Below, one piece after another: positions 1-9,125 of a stretch of 19,673 nt of DNA. The notes below the pieces were generated by a model. It made no database searches. It saw nothing but the letters and a program-made list of their open reading frames with translations, and was not told the origin of the DNA. Source of the stretch: Amoebophrya sp. AT5.2. Taxonomy: Eukaryota > Sar > Dinophyceae > Syndiniales > Amoebophryaceae. Numbering within the stretch: position 1 is the first letter of the stretch; every line of letters begins with the position of its first letter. Position numbers and translations under genes: made by a program. The stretch covers positions 1 to 19,673 of the forward strand of contig RXOD01004635.1 of assembly GCA_005223375.1 (NCBI GenBank). Direction: 5' to 3'.

Positions 1-215
1 AAGGCTTCGTCGTACGGGTGGTGGTCGGGTTGCTGGATGGGGTGGGCGGTGCCGGCATCTGCCGCGGTGGAGTCGGTCGAGTCGGGCTGCTTTGCAGCGG
101 TGTCGAGTGGAGCAGTACCGCTTGTTTCGCAGGGTAAACTGCCGTTTGCGAGCACCCAAAGAAAAGAGATCAGGCGGGCAGGGCGCGACTGGGTGGTGGC
201 TTCTTTCAGTGACAT
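1..215 (-). CDS. 5' end of a probable secreted acidic protein (partial, runs off left edge)
   Basis: An ATG at 213-215 on the minus strand opens a frame of 71 codons with no stop before the window edge. Residues 1-14 are polar and basic. Residues 15-23 (LISFLWVLA) are hydrophobic, followed by NGSLPC, which reads as a signal peptide or anchor with cleavage near residues 24-28. The rest (from about residue 30) is rich in Thr, Asp, Ala, Pro and Gln with acidic character (for example QPDSTDSTAADAGTAHPIQQ), typical of a low-complexity extracellular or linker segment. No domain is visible in the part present, so no function is proposed. The hydrophobic segment followed by compositionally biased sequence argues for real coding. 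The start is the only ATG in the frame. Confidence 0.6.
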   Translation of the reverse strand, partial: MSLKEATTQSRPARLISFLWVLANGSLPCETSGTAPLDTAAKQPDSTDSTAADAGTAHPIQQPDHHPYDEA

Positions 216-730
216 TATTTTCGGCCACAACTACCCTAAGAAATGGTGTAGTAGTGGAAGACGAAGAGCTGAAGTTTGAGTGTAGTGAGTAATGCTTAGT
301 GCGCGAACGTTCGACGCAACGAGCACCAATGAGGGAAATGTAATCAAGTCAGCGAGGCCCATTCTGGCAGTACCAGTCGAGTCGTGAGAAAAATCACGAC
401 ACGCATTAGTACGTATCTCTATGTTGGTTTGCGGTTAGAAATCACGACGCAGAAAAGGATCATGCCAAGCCCGATTGCGATCGGCATCGGGCAGTGACAC
501 ATTCATATCGACCACGTTGGGATCATCTCTGAACGTGCATGATTGCAGGAACCTCCGAGCCACCCGAACTTGTTCTTTTCATGCGTTGACTATTCAGTGT
601 CAAACTGCGAGAGCGCACAGGACCGCGTTACTGCCACGTGGGACAGGACCTGATGCACGCAGAGCCATTCGTTCCCATAGACGATTCCTAAACGTCCTAG
701 GACGAAAGGCTCCCCGCTCTTCAATTCGAT
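216..730. other. Intergenic region
   Basis: About 515 bases between the start of the left-edge gene and the stop of paralogue A. It should hold the 3' UTR of A and the promoter of the left-edge gene. Short plus-strand frames here have no recognisable protein features, and I see no remnant of another array copy, so the array seems to end at paralogue A. Confidence 0.5.
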
Positions 731-2098
731 TCAGATCCCTAAAAGTTCCTTCGTCTTGGATAACTGTTCATCTCTGTGCATGTTCTCCAAATCAATGTAG
801 AAAGGAGCCTGTGCAATTTGTTTTGCTCTTGACCTAGAGTTTCGAGGGACCACAAAACGTGGGTAGAGGAGAAGCGTTTCCCTGGTTACGAAGCTTTTCG
901 CCCCCTCCGTCCTCACCGCCACATCCTTCGGAAAGATGAAAACCCCTCGGATACGTGCGGAGGCTGCGGCTGATGTCGTCGCCGCGCACTCGTCAGAAAT
1001 TATGCAGATATACCTGGCCACACTTGCATCCCACAGTGCTCCAGTGCGGATATGAAATGGCGAACTGCGACGGTTGCTGAGCGCAAACGAATACCCTGTA
1101 TGGCATGGCCGGGTACGCGCAACCCGCTGAAAGCACCTCACGCCGGAGACAATGACATTCCCATGCCTGCACGTATCAAGGGGGAAGATTTTCTCGATAC
1201 GGAGACCCAGCGGAGCGAAAAGCGTCTGCTGAATCTCGTGTGTGATAATGTCGTGGCGCTGGTACACTTGCAAAGTCGGACGAAAGAATGTACTCCATCC
1301 AGCAACGCTTTTGCGGTGCTCGTTCTGCCACCAGTTCTCCAGTGCTGAGCGTAACGACCCAGCATCGAAGACTTCCGTCGACACTCCTACCGACTTGAAA
1401 GTCGCATCGTTTTCTGCCGCGTTCCTTGTTACTACAGGAACCTCATCAGACCGGAGAAGCAAAACCTGCAGCGGGTCGTCGGAAACGAACAGCAAGCCGA
1501 CTTCTCGCTTGCGCATCACGTGGTGGAAAGCGTGCCGTCCGCCACTGTGGTGCTTGGCATACTGCGAACTGGAGCTGGAAAACTTCATTTGTACGACAAT
1601 CCATTCGTCTGCCGACCCGCACACACCCTGATCTCGCTTTCGAAAAAGCAAGATGCTCGGCCATCGCGATGACGAGAGTGGTTGCAACTCGAAATCCTCG
1701 ATCTCCGAGTTGAACTTGTGCAGCACGGCTGTGCGCGCCGCACTGCGGGACACCACTGCATTTCGGTACCGCTTCGACTTGATGGCCCGGCTATGCTCTC
1801 CTGCTGACGCCTGGTCCGACTTTACGTCGTATCCCAGGAAGTCTCCGTATCCTTGCCACCCACTCTCCCGATAAATCATCTCTGGCCGGGACGGAATAGT
1901 GCGCGGACGATGCCCAGCAGCACACCACGCACGAAAATCCAGGTAGCACTTGAAATTCGCGACACCCTGGTGAATATATGCTCTTGCCTCCTGGAAAGGT
2001 AGGAATTGACTCCGTGACGACCGGGCCGAAGTGCCATAAGCACGCTGCAGGTGTACACGACACTGAGCAGGGGCTCCGACGCTGGGCGCAGACGTCAT
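731..2098 (-). CDS. Array paralogue A: presequence, integrase-repeat-like module and PD-(D/E)XK-like domain
   Basis: 455 residues from a true ATG. The basic N-terminus has R19-A20-Y21 then G, resembling a mitochondrial processing site. The integrase-repeat-like module covers residues 32-90 (FLPF at 32, GW at 80, DFLGY at 86). The nuclease-like segment has E137, WPSI at 146-149, D164, W166, Q170 and K172. The C-terminal half keeps IEKIFPLD (301-308), CFQR (322-325), RYICII (362-367) and GVFIFP (385-390). It has lost FDVN and GWEG, reading FALS and LWDAS, and YPPF has become YPRF. This is the most diverged C-terminal half of the array and the last full copy at its left end. The overall family is not one I recognise; nuclease ancestry is an inference from motif spacing. 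Confidence 0.85.
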   Translation of the reverse strand: MTSAPSVGAPAQCRVHLQRAYGTSARSSRSQFLPFQEARAYIHQGVANFKCYLDFRAWCAAGHRPRTIPSRPEMIYRESGWQGYGDFLGYDVKSDQASAGEHSRAIKSKRYRNAVVSRSAARTAVLHKFNSEIEDFELQPLSSSRWPSILLFRKRDQGVCGSADEWIVVQMKFSSSSSQYAKHHSGGRHAFHHVMRKREVGLLFVSDDPLQVLLLRSDEVPVVTRNAAENDATFKSVGVSTEVFDAGSLRSALENWWQNEHRKSVAGWSTFFRPTLQVYQRHDIITHEIQQTLFAPLGLRIEKIFPLDTCRHGNVIVSGVRCFQRVARTRPCHTGYSFALSNRRSSPFHIRTGALWDASVARYICIISDECAATTSAAASARIRGVFIFPKDVAVRTEGAKSFVTRETLLLYPRFVVPRNSRSRAKQIAQAPFYIDLENMHRDEQLSKTKELLGI

Positions 2099-2357
2099 CT
2101 TGTTCTTTCAATTCAGTCAGCTAGGTAGGTACAGCAGTAGGGAATGCGCAGATCCTGCAACACGTGTAATTCAAATTATTGCCGTGCTAAGACGCCGAGT
2201 ATCACTACAACTGATTTATTACGCTCTACTTCTCTTCGCCCTCGTGGATTTCCGCAGCTTAGCAAGGAAAACGCTCGCGGCGTCCCTCGGCTTTCCTATC
2301 GCAGAACAGTTCGAACTTCTCGCATTGCATGTGGGGTATCACCACAGACGCGGGGTA

Positions 2358-3743
2358 CTATTTGACGACTTTCTGTTCGAGCTGCAGCAGTTGCGACGCC
2401 TTGGCAACTTGCTGGCTCTTGGACATGGTTTCGAAGTCGACGAAGTACTTTTCTTGCTCTGCCTGTTTCGCCTGGGACCTCGCGTTTCGGGGCACTACGA
2501 AGTGCGGATACACAACTAGTCGACCACGATGTGACGGCGCGTCGCCCTTCTCGCTACGGAAGACGTACTCGTGCGGTAGAATGAAAACTCCACGAGCGGC
2601 GGCGACTCCAGAATTTGTGCCCGAAGTCGTGCCGGGAACGATGCAAATGTAATGTTGCACCTCGCCCTTCCATCCTTCACCGCGCCGCTGCGTTTTCCCG
2701 AACACCGTTTTGTTGACATCAAACACGTAGCCCGCATACCGGCCAGCGGAGTGTAAACGGCCCATGCGCTGCATGCACCGCCTTCCAGAGAGCATCAGGT
2801 TCCCGTCCATGGACGTGTCCCCTGAGACAATTCGTTCTGCCACGACTCCAAGCGGATCGTACAATTCGCGCGTAATAGCAGCGGCTGCAGCATCGTGCTG
2901 TGCGTGGAGTGGTGATCCAGCGTTGAACCTAGTCATCCATGACTGGAAAGTGCCATGTTCATTCGTCGTCCACCATGCATTCAGCTTTTCCTGAAGCCAA
3001 CACGCGTCGAACGGCAACAACGCGACCGCTGCCCAGTTGTTTGCAGCTCCGTTCCCACGCACGACTCCTCCAAGATCTTCAGACCGTTTCAACTGCATTG
3101 CAGAAGTGTCTTGTGATACAAAGATGTGTCCAATGTTGTGACCCGTTTCGACCGCGTAAAACATGGAACCTTTCTTGCACGTCGGGCTCCACCGTGTAGG
3201 TGTGCATGCGACCTTCAACTGTACAGCAATCCAGTCATCTGCGCTGTTAAGAGCGCCATTCGGATCAGTATTCCTCTTGCGGGCCACAAGCATGGTCGGC
3301 GCACCTGAAGATACCGGACGAATCTCAAATTCCAGTACTGCGGTAACCATTTTTTCCAAAAAACGGGCCCGAGCTGCTCCACGCGCCGCAAAAGCTGCTG
3401 CGCGGCGAACGCTCGTGGTGGACCGCACCGGAACGTCAAAACCGCCACGTACTGGATCAAACTTTGACGGCTCATATCCGAGAAAGTCAGGGTATCCCTT
3501 CCACCCGTGCTCGCGGTAGATTCGTTCGGGGCACGAAGGCACGTCGGCCGGCCGCTGACCACTCGCACTCCACGTGCGCCAGTCTGCTGCAGTGGTCAAT
3601 TTTATGCCGCACTGCCGAACATACTGCTTCGCCTCGTCGAATGACAGAAAGTGTTCACGCCGATAGCGATGTCGCAGGTTGGAGCACAAGCTCGTCGCCG
3701 AAAACGCGCGTCGGCCCGAGAAGTTCCACTTCCCAGTCCTCAT
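2358..3743 (-). CDS. Array paralogue B
   Basis: 461 residues from ATG. The presequence-like N-terminus (no acidic residues in the first 29) carries R12-A13-F14 then SATS. The integrase-repeat-like module covers residues 32-94. The nuclease-like core shows EFE (138-140), D169, W171, Q175 and K177; the usual WPSI is replaced by APTM. The second half is well conserved: NLMLSG, CMQR, FDVNK, GEGWKG, YICIV, GVFILP. It ends with an extra tail (LQLEQKVVK) beyond the LLGI/L terminus of its sisters. Two upstream ATGs lie within about 30 bases of the start, and one (3761-3763) opens a short frame overlapping the start codon out of phase. This could dampen translation if the mRNA begins that far upstream. 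The spacer to paralogue A is 259 bases. Confidence 0.88.
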   Translation of the reverse strand: MRTGKWNFSGRRAFSATSLCSNLRHRYRREHFLSFDEAKQYVRQCGIKLTTAADWRTWSASGQRPADVPSCPERIYREHGWKGYPDFLGYEPSKFDPVRGGFDVPVRSTTSVRRAAAFAARGAARARFLEKMVTAVLEFEIRPVSSGAPTMLVARKRNTDPNGALNSADDWIAVQLKVACTPTRWSPTCKKGSMFYAVETGHNIGHIFVSQDTSAMQLKRSEDLGGVVRGNGAANNWAAVALLPFDACWLQEKLNAWWTTNEHGTFQSWMTRFNAGSPLHAQHDAAAAAITRELYDPLGVVAERIVSGDTSMDGNLMLSGRRCMQRMGRLHSAGRYAGYVFDVNKTVFGKTQRRGEGWKGEVQHYICIVPGTTSGTNSGVAAARGVFILPHEYVFRSEKGDAPSHRGRLVVYPHFVVPRNARSQAKQAEQEKYFVDFETMSKSQQVAKASQLLQLEQKVVK

Positions 3744-4126
3744 GGTTCTGTCGCAAAACCCATTAAGGAACCATGTCTACGAAACTGCTGATAAGGACGT
3801 GGTAGTATCTCACGACGGCGGACCGCGATGGGACACAGTTTAATGTCGTTTCGGCGATAATCTCCGAGAGTGAGCAGGTATACGCTAAAAGATGAGTTAT
3901 GGCGCCTCACTGTGCTCTCACCCACTGACTCTCGAAATTTAAAGAGGATTACAAACGGAACGACAATTCACGCGCGAAAGTCATCAATGAGCCGCTCCAT
4001 ATGCTTAGCCAATTGTGAACAAATGCCTGTCTCGGGTAACGCACTTCAGAAATGCGACCCTGCTCTTGGCAAGTGGGCTGCTAGCCCCATGGCTTCTCTG
4101 GTGTCTAGGAAAAAAAATATTCACTT
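3744..4126. other. Intergenic region between paralogues B and C
   Basis: 383 bases holding the 3' UTR of C and the promoter and 5' UTR of B. An A-run at 4110-4116 lies just past the stop of C. A minus-strand frame of 61 codons (3740-3925) has no domain, repeat or family match that I can see and is probably fortuitous. Confidence 0.45.
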
Positions 4127-5464
4127 TCAAATGCCAAGAAGTTTCTTTGCTTTGGACAGCTGTTCGTCCCTCTGCATGGTTTCAAAATCAATGAAATACT
4201 CCGCTTGCTCGGCTTGGCGCATCTTCGAACCGACATGCGAGGGGGCAGCGAAGGGCGGATACACCAACAGCCGTGCCCTCTCGGATGCGTCCTCCCCAGG
4301 TCGGCTGCAGCTGAAGACAAACTCCCGCGGAAAAATGAAGACGCCGCGAATGGATGCCGTATCCCGCGCAGCATCACTAGGGGTAGGCACCACGCAGATG
4401 TAGCGCTCGACGTTGCCTTCCCATCCTCTTGCGCAGCGAAGCTTCCCATAGTGCCAATTTCGGTTCATGTCGAACAGAAGAGACCTATGATTTCGGCGAT
4501 TGTAGGCAATTCGCTGCAGGCACTTCAATCCCGACAACATTAAGTTCCCCTCCATGCACGTGTCCAGCGGAAACACTTTCTCGACGCAGAGGCCGAGTGG
4601 CATATAGAGCAGCGACGCCAGTTCAGAAGTGACTTGGTCCTGTCGCGCATGAAACGAAGAACAAACTTTGAATTCATCACTCCACGCAGCAACGGAGGCG
4701 CGCGGTTTGTTCTCCCAAAGGTGCTGGAGACCTTCGCGCACGACATCCCCATCAGAGACCTCCAAGCGCATGCGAACATGCCGGACTCTCGGTCTTGTCT
4801 TCCAAGGGATGGGCGTTTTGACATCTTCTGCTGACCGGATAGCGATTTTCGCTGCGTTCTGCGAAAGAAAAACGAGTCCGATGTCTTCCTGGAGTGACAC
4901 GCAGTGAAACACGTAGTCCGTCGGAGAGCGCCGCAACGGCTCCACTGAAAATTTCACTTGCACCGCTACCCAGGCATCCGAAACTTCTCTCTCACCTTGT
5001 GCGGGCCGTTTCCGAAAGAGAAGTATGCTCGCACGGCCTGTTGGCAATCGGCGCACCTCGTATTCAGAAACGGAAGCGTGCAGAATTTCTAGAAACGACG
5101 ACTGAGCCCTCTTTCGTCGTATCATCGAGACACGGTGGCGCGCCGCTGGCTCGCCGGAGTCCCAGTGATCAGTCATTTTCGGAGATCCTCGCCTTTGGTA
5201 GCCCATGAAGTCCGCGTAGCCCTTCCAGCCATGCTGCGAGTAGATTACGTTCGGGCACGAGGGTATGAAGGCTGGCCGCTTTCGCGAAACGCTCCACTGC
5301 TGATAGTCTCGACAACTTGTCATGGACTGCCGTCGGACGTAGTTTTTCGCTTCTTCGAATGGCAAGAAACGTCCTCTGCCCGATGTTGCACGTGCCTGGG
5401 TGGTGAAGAGCCTACCTCGAAAGGTCCCGATCTCGGCCACCTTCGCCTGCATTTGCGGCATCAT
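4127..5464 (-). CDS. Array paralogue C
   Basis: 445 residues. The open frame extends one codon further to a TTG, but the first ATG is at 5462-5464. The N-terminus has R18-L19-F20 then TTQA, a good mitochondrial processing-site lookalike. The integrase-repeat-like module covers residues 33-89; it lacks the Cys-Gly that most sisters have after the first helix (RRQSMTS instead). The nuclease-like core has E136, RASILLFRKR, D163, W165, Q169 and K171 with no visible loss. The C-terminal half keeps VEKVFPLD, GNLMLSG, CLQR, GWEG, YICVV, GVFIFP and YPPF. A minimal upstream frame of eight codons (5474-5500) precedes the start. Confidence 0.87.
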   Translation of the reverse strand: MMPQMQAKVAEIGTFRGRLFTTQARATSGRGRFLPFEEAKNYVRRQSMTSCRDYQQWSVSRKRPAFIPSCPNVIYSQHGWKGYADFMGYQRRGSPKMTDHWDSGEPAARHRVSMIRRKRAQSSFLEILHASVSEYEVRRLPTGRASILLFRKRPAQGEREVSDAWVAVQVKFSVEPLRRSPTDYVFHCVSLQEDIGLVFLSQNAAKIAIRSAEDVKTPIPWKTRPRVRHVRMRLEVSDGDVVREGLQHLWENKPRASVAAWSDEFKVCSSFHARQDQVTSELASLLYMPLGLCVEKVFPLDTCMEGNLMLSGLKCLQRIAYNRRNHRSLLFDMNRNWHYGKLRCARGWEGNVERYICVVPTPSDAARDTASIRGVFIFPREFVFSCSRPGEDASERARLLVYPPFAAPSHVGSKMRQAEQAEYFIDFETMQRDEQLSKAKKLLGI

Positions 5465-5816
5465 CAAATGCTTCTACGAAGTCAGAGGACGTAACGCCAT
5501 CCCGATGCCTAATTCAATTATATTTTGTTCGCCGGACAGTCGTGAGTGATCGCAACGAGATTCCTATGTGGTGAGACATAGTTTTTCTGCTGCTCTTCGA
5601 CTAAGTAAAGCGGTGATGATAGCTCTCTCTTGTCATCTCGTCCTTCTCAAAGATCATATCCTGCAGAGTTTCTATACAAGAAAGCCGCGCACTCGCTCTG
5701 AGTCTAATCGCGTATCGTATAGTACGTTGCCGGGACGCTGCAAGATTTCGACATGAAAATGAAAGGCGGAAAAAAAAGTAAGCAGTACTATTCTCTGTGT
5801 AGCCTTGCTTCTTAAG
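5465..5816. other. Intergenic region between paralogues C and D
   Basis: 352 bases with no supported gene. A purine-rich, A-rich stretch at 5754-5780 lies just past the stop of D, as expected for a 3' UTR. The side next to C is AT-richer (around 5511-5530) and may contain the promoter of C, but no specific element can be assigned. Confidence 0.4.
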
Positions 5817-7301
5817 TTACAACCCGAGCAGTTTTTTCGTCTTTTCTAGCCGCTCCCCCATGAGCAAATGATCGCTGAAGTCAACAAAGAACTCCTGCTG
5901 TTCTTCCTGCCGCGCCCTTGAGCGCGCATTTCTCGTACGTGTAAAGGGAGGATACACAAGTAGCCGACCACGGCGAGACTTTGCCTCGCCTGTCTCGTCG
6001 CGGAAAACGTACTCTGGCGGAAAGATGAATACTCCATCCACGGCAAAAGCGTCGCCCTCTTCACCTGTAGGCGTCACAACAACACAGATGTAGCGCTGCA
6101 CCTTTCCCTCCCAGCCGCGTCCCCGACAAGTGACGCCCCCAAACGATCCCTTGTTCACGTCGAATACGTGGGCGCAATACCGCCGCGTGGTCACGGTGCG
6201 ACTGATTCTTTGCAGACACCGCACGCCAGAGAGTACCAGATTGCCGTCCACGCATGTATTCACTGAACAAACACGCTCGACGTGCAGATCGAGCGGGTCG
6301 TAGAGCAGCTGCGCAACGGATGCTCCTGCCATCTCGTGCTGCCGATGTCGTGACGACGCGGCACCAAATACTTCCATCCAGGAAGCCAAGTTGCGAAACG
6401 GCGCATCAGTGTACCAGGACTGCAAAGTTCCGGCAATGGATGCCGGATCAAGAGGATGCAAGTCGAGGGAAATGCGGTTCGAAGATCCGTTGCGTTTGAC
6501 GCCCCCGAGTGTCCCTGCTCGTGCAAGCGCGATTTGAGAAGCGTCTTCGGAGAGAAAAACCGTACCGAGTTCGTGAGACCTGCCCAATCGGAAATACTCC
6601 CTTTTCTCACCGCCCTGAGACGGTCTCGGGCAAGAACGTCGCGCCAACGGACCAGCAACCTTAACCTGCACCGCCATCCACTCGTCGGTGTTCGTTGCGC
6701 CGGGCTGCGCGCGCTTGCGGATGATGATAATGCTCGGGAAGCATGACGACAGCAGGCGGGCATCGAATTCTGGAACGCACATGCGCAGTTGTTCCAGAAA
6801 AACCATCCGCGCCGTAATACATCTCTGGCGCGCATCCCGCGTTGCGTTCCCAGCTGCAAGTTTTTCTCCTCCGCAATCGCTCCTTACCCTATCGAACTTT
6901 GACGGCTGATAGCCCAGAAAGTCTGGGTAGCCATCCCAACCTGCCTTCGCATACACTACTTCAGGACATGCCGGAATATTTGAAGGCCTCTGGCCGGCTT
7001 TGCTCCACGCGCGATAATCCAGGCTGTTCGTAAAGCGCGCCCCACAGGTCCTGACGTAGTCCCTCGCCTTGTGGAACGGCAAAAACCGTCTCCGTCGAGA
7101 AGGCTCACTTCCTGCCGGCGTGCACGATCCAAAACCTCTGCGCTGCGCATCGCGCGTCCATTGGGCCTGGTTTACGCAGCCGCTCTGCTGACTTCTATCA
7201 AAGTTGAGGAAGCCCCCGCTCCGTGATTTCCCGAGAGCTCGAAATTCGTATGTCGAACGCCTGCAGAGAGCGGCGATTTCGGCAAATCTCGACGCTCTCA
7301 T
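5817..7301 (-). CDS. Array paralogue D (start uncertain; likely ancestral start near 7150, now out of frame)
   Basis: The open frame gives 494 residues. The first 50 or so have no counterpart in sister proteins. The family N-terminus appears only at R55-G56-F57 then GSCT, followed by the integrase-repeat-like module (residues 73-136). The nuclease-like core is intact: EFD (178-180), FPSI, D206, W208, Q212 and K214. The C-terminal half is conserved (GNLVLSG, CLQR, FDVNK, GRGWEG, RYICVV, GVFIFP, YPPF). An ATG at 7148-7150 sits where the sister start should be (compare fragment E, which begins MRTVRSFASC), but it is one base out of phase with the presequence. The native start may therefore have been broken by a 1-nt deletion, with the present frame opened from upstream by chance. 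The frame's ATG overlaps the TGA of fragment E. Confidence 0.8.
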   Translation of the reverse strand: MRASRFAEIAALCRRSTYEFRALGKSRSGGFLNFDRSQQSGCVNQAQWTRDAQRRGFGSCTPAGSEPSRRRRFLPFHKARDYVRTCGARFTNSLDYRAWSKAGQRPSNIPACPEVVYAKAGWDGYPDFLGYQPSKFDRVRSDCGGEKLAAGNATRDARQRCITARMVFLEQLRMCVPEFDARLLSSCFPSIIIIRKRAQPGATNTDEWMAVQVKVAGPLARRSCPRPSQGGEKREYFRLGRSHELGTVFLSEDASQIALARAGTLGGVKRNGSSNRISLDLHPLDPASIAGTLQSWYTDAPFRNLASWMEVFGAASSRHRQHEMAGASVAQLLYDPLDLHVERVCSVNTCVDGNLVLSGVRCLQRISRTVTTRRYCAHVFDVNKGSFGGVTCRGRGWEGKVQRYICVVVTPTGEEGDAFAVDGVFIFPPEYVFRDETGEAKSRRGRLLVYPPFTRTRNARSRARQEEQQEFFVDFSDHLLMGERLEKTKKLLGL

Positions 7302-7486
7302 CGTTCGGGATGTGATGGAATTTGTGGAGGCCTCTCCCCTGAGCTACACCATGCACGAAAGTCGTAGAATCGCGTGAAGCTGACGCCACAGCTCTGGATG
7401 TATTCTTTCGCAGCGTCGAATGACAGAAAACGCGCGCGGCGAGGCGGGTTAATTCCGCAGGATGCGAACGACCGTACCGTGCGCAT
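7298..7486 (-). pseudogene. Truncated array copy E: presequence plus part of the integrase-repeat-like module only
   Basis: From an ATG at 7484-7486 it encodes 62 residues: MRTVRSF then ASCG (a processing-site lookalike at R5-S6-F7), FLSFDAAKEYIQSCG, and RPPQIPSHPER. It stops inside the module, just before the expected VYxxxGWxGxPDFLGY. The other ~380 residues of the family are absent and paralogue D begins within 150 bases. The open frame runs upstream to a TTG at 7636, but residues before the ATG lack family similarity. The minus-strand frame read across 7198-7310 contains SLQAFDIRISSSR, faintly like the FEVRRxSSR strand of the nuclease-like domain, which would suggest internal deletion rather than one clean breakpoint. 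It is probably a relic, though a short targeted single-module protein cannot be excluded. Confidence 0.75.
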
Positions 7487-7742
7487 CTTTAGGGAACCAA
7501 AATCTGAGAGAAGACGCGCTCGTATTCTTTTCGCTCCTCCCTCCCGCCGCCCGAGCTGGCTCAGTGGCCGTTTCTGCCCTGATGAAACTGGACATTGATG
7601 AGGCGGTGCGTTGGTGGAAACGCAACACAACTGCAATCAGATTGCACTTCGCGCGCGAAGGCTGCTGCTGGGATCTGCAGAAGTTTACTCGAACATGCTC
7701 TTCGAGAAGCGCCGGAAATTTGCGTGTAAGTTAGTAGGTTTA

Positions 7743-9125
7743 TCAAATTCCCAAAAGCTTCTTCGTTTTTTCGATTTGCTCTTCTTTGGTGAGGGCGCCG
7801 AAGCTGATGTAAAATTCTGACTGCGCTTTTTGGGTGATCTCCGACCTACAGTTCCGCGGACGCACTGATGGTGGGTAGACGAGCAGTCGGCCGCGATGCG
7901 ATGGCCCATCGCCCTTGGCATTATGAAACACGTACTCGCGTGGAAAGATGAACAATCCCTGCGCAGCCAATGTTCCGTGCGTAGTCGGTTCGACGACGAT
8001 GCATATGTACCGCGCCACGTCGCCCTGCCAACCCATGCCCCGCCGCCGGCTCCCGCAGCGCCACTGCTTGTTCACGTCAAAGATGTAGCCTGCGGTACGG
8101 CGTCCCCGGACTTCAGTCGGCCGTCGCCCGATCCGCTGCATGCACTTGATCCCTGCAATCCGAACGTTTCCATGCATAACGATGTCCATGGGAAAGCTAT
8201 GCTCGACCGACATGCCCGCTGGCTCGTAGATGCGCTCGTTGACACTGCGCATTATTCGATCGCGCTCTGCCAACTTCGACGTGCTAAGACTGCCGACTGT
8301 ATTGGCCCACGATGCACGGCTATCACGTCGACATGTGCCCCACCAAGCGTCGAACGTAGCCCGAAGAGAACCCCCGTCGTATGGCAACATGTCGACAGTT
8401 GCCTTGCCCATTACTGATTTCGAATACCAGCGACGGACCCGACTGCTCCGCGCGTCCATGTCGTCAAGCCGTGAAAACGCGACGCGGCTGCAGTCGTGAG
8501 AAACGAATACAACACCGAAATCCTGCTGTCGTACAACATTTTGAAACGTCACCTTTTTGGACGAACCCAAACTCCCTTCCGTGCTCTTGCCCTCGGTGGC
8601 CGTGAATTTCAGCTGTATCGCGATCCATGCATCCGCAACTTCAGTCCCCGGTGCAGCACGCTCTCGCACCGCGAGAAAACTGGACCATTGTGCAGACAGC
8701 CGGACCACTTCGAAGTGCGGCAACTCCTTCTCGAGCATTTCCAAAAAAGCTGTGTGTGTGGCCCGGCGCTGAAGAACAGCATGATGTCCTGGTGGAGGAG
8801 GGTATGCCGCATTCTTATCCGGCATGTCGCCTCCGCGTATCGGGTCAAATTTCGAGGCTTCGTAGCCCAAGAAGTCCGGAAATCCGTTCCACCCACGGCC
8901 TGCGTATGCTGTCTGCGGGCACGCAGGAATTTGCGGCGGCCGCCTGCCGGAGGAGCTCCACGCGCGGTACTCCATACTACTGCTGAACTTGAGACCGCAC
9001 CTCCTAATGTAGGCTCTTGCGTCTTCAAAGCTCAAAAAGCGGGGCCTGCGATTGCCTCCGCGTGCGTGAGTTGCGAATTCTCGCTTCGCAACGAGCCCCG
9101 CGACACCCGCCTGGATGAACGCCAT
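7743..9125 (-). CDS. Array paralogue F
   Basis: 460 residues. The frame begins with a TTG two codons earlier, but the first ATG is at 9123-9125. The N-terminus MAFIQAGVAGLVAK is followed by R15-E16-F17 then ATHA, a classic-looking presequence with processing motif. The integrase-repeat-like module covers residues 30-94. A proline run (YPPPP, 108-112) forms a linker. The nuclease-like core has HFEV (137-140), WSSF in place of WPSI, D165, W167, Q171 and K173. In the C-terminal half the motifs are slightly altered: GNVRIAG, KCMQR, GMGWQG, RYICIV, GLFIFP and YPPS. QAGVA near the N-terminus is shared with paralogue G, suggesting these neighbours are closely related. The spacer to E is 256 bases. 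Confidence 0.88.
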   Translation of the reverse strand: MAFIQAGVAGLVAKREFATHARGGNRRPRFLSFEDARAYIRRCGLKFSSSMEYRAWSSSGRRPPQIPACPQTAYAGRGWNGFPDFLGYEASKFDPIRGGDMPDKNAAYPPPPGHHAVLQRRATHTAFLEMLEKELPHFEVVRLSAQWSSFLAVRERAAPGTEVADAWIAIQLKFTATEGKSTEGSLGSSKKVTFQNVVRQQDFGVVFVSHDCSRVAFSRLDDMDARSSRVRRWYSKSVMGKATVDMLPYDGGSLRATFDAWWGTCRRDSRASWANTVGSLSTSKLAERDRIMRSVNERIYEPAGMSVEHSFPMDIVMHGNVRIAGIKCMQRIGRRPTEVRGRRTAGYIFDVNKQWRCGSRRRGMGWQGDVARYICIVVEPTTHGTLAAQGLFIFPREYVFHNAKGDGPSHRGRLLVYPPSVRPRNCRSEITQKAQSEFYISFGALTKEEQIEKTKKLLGI

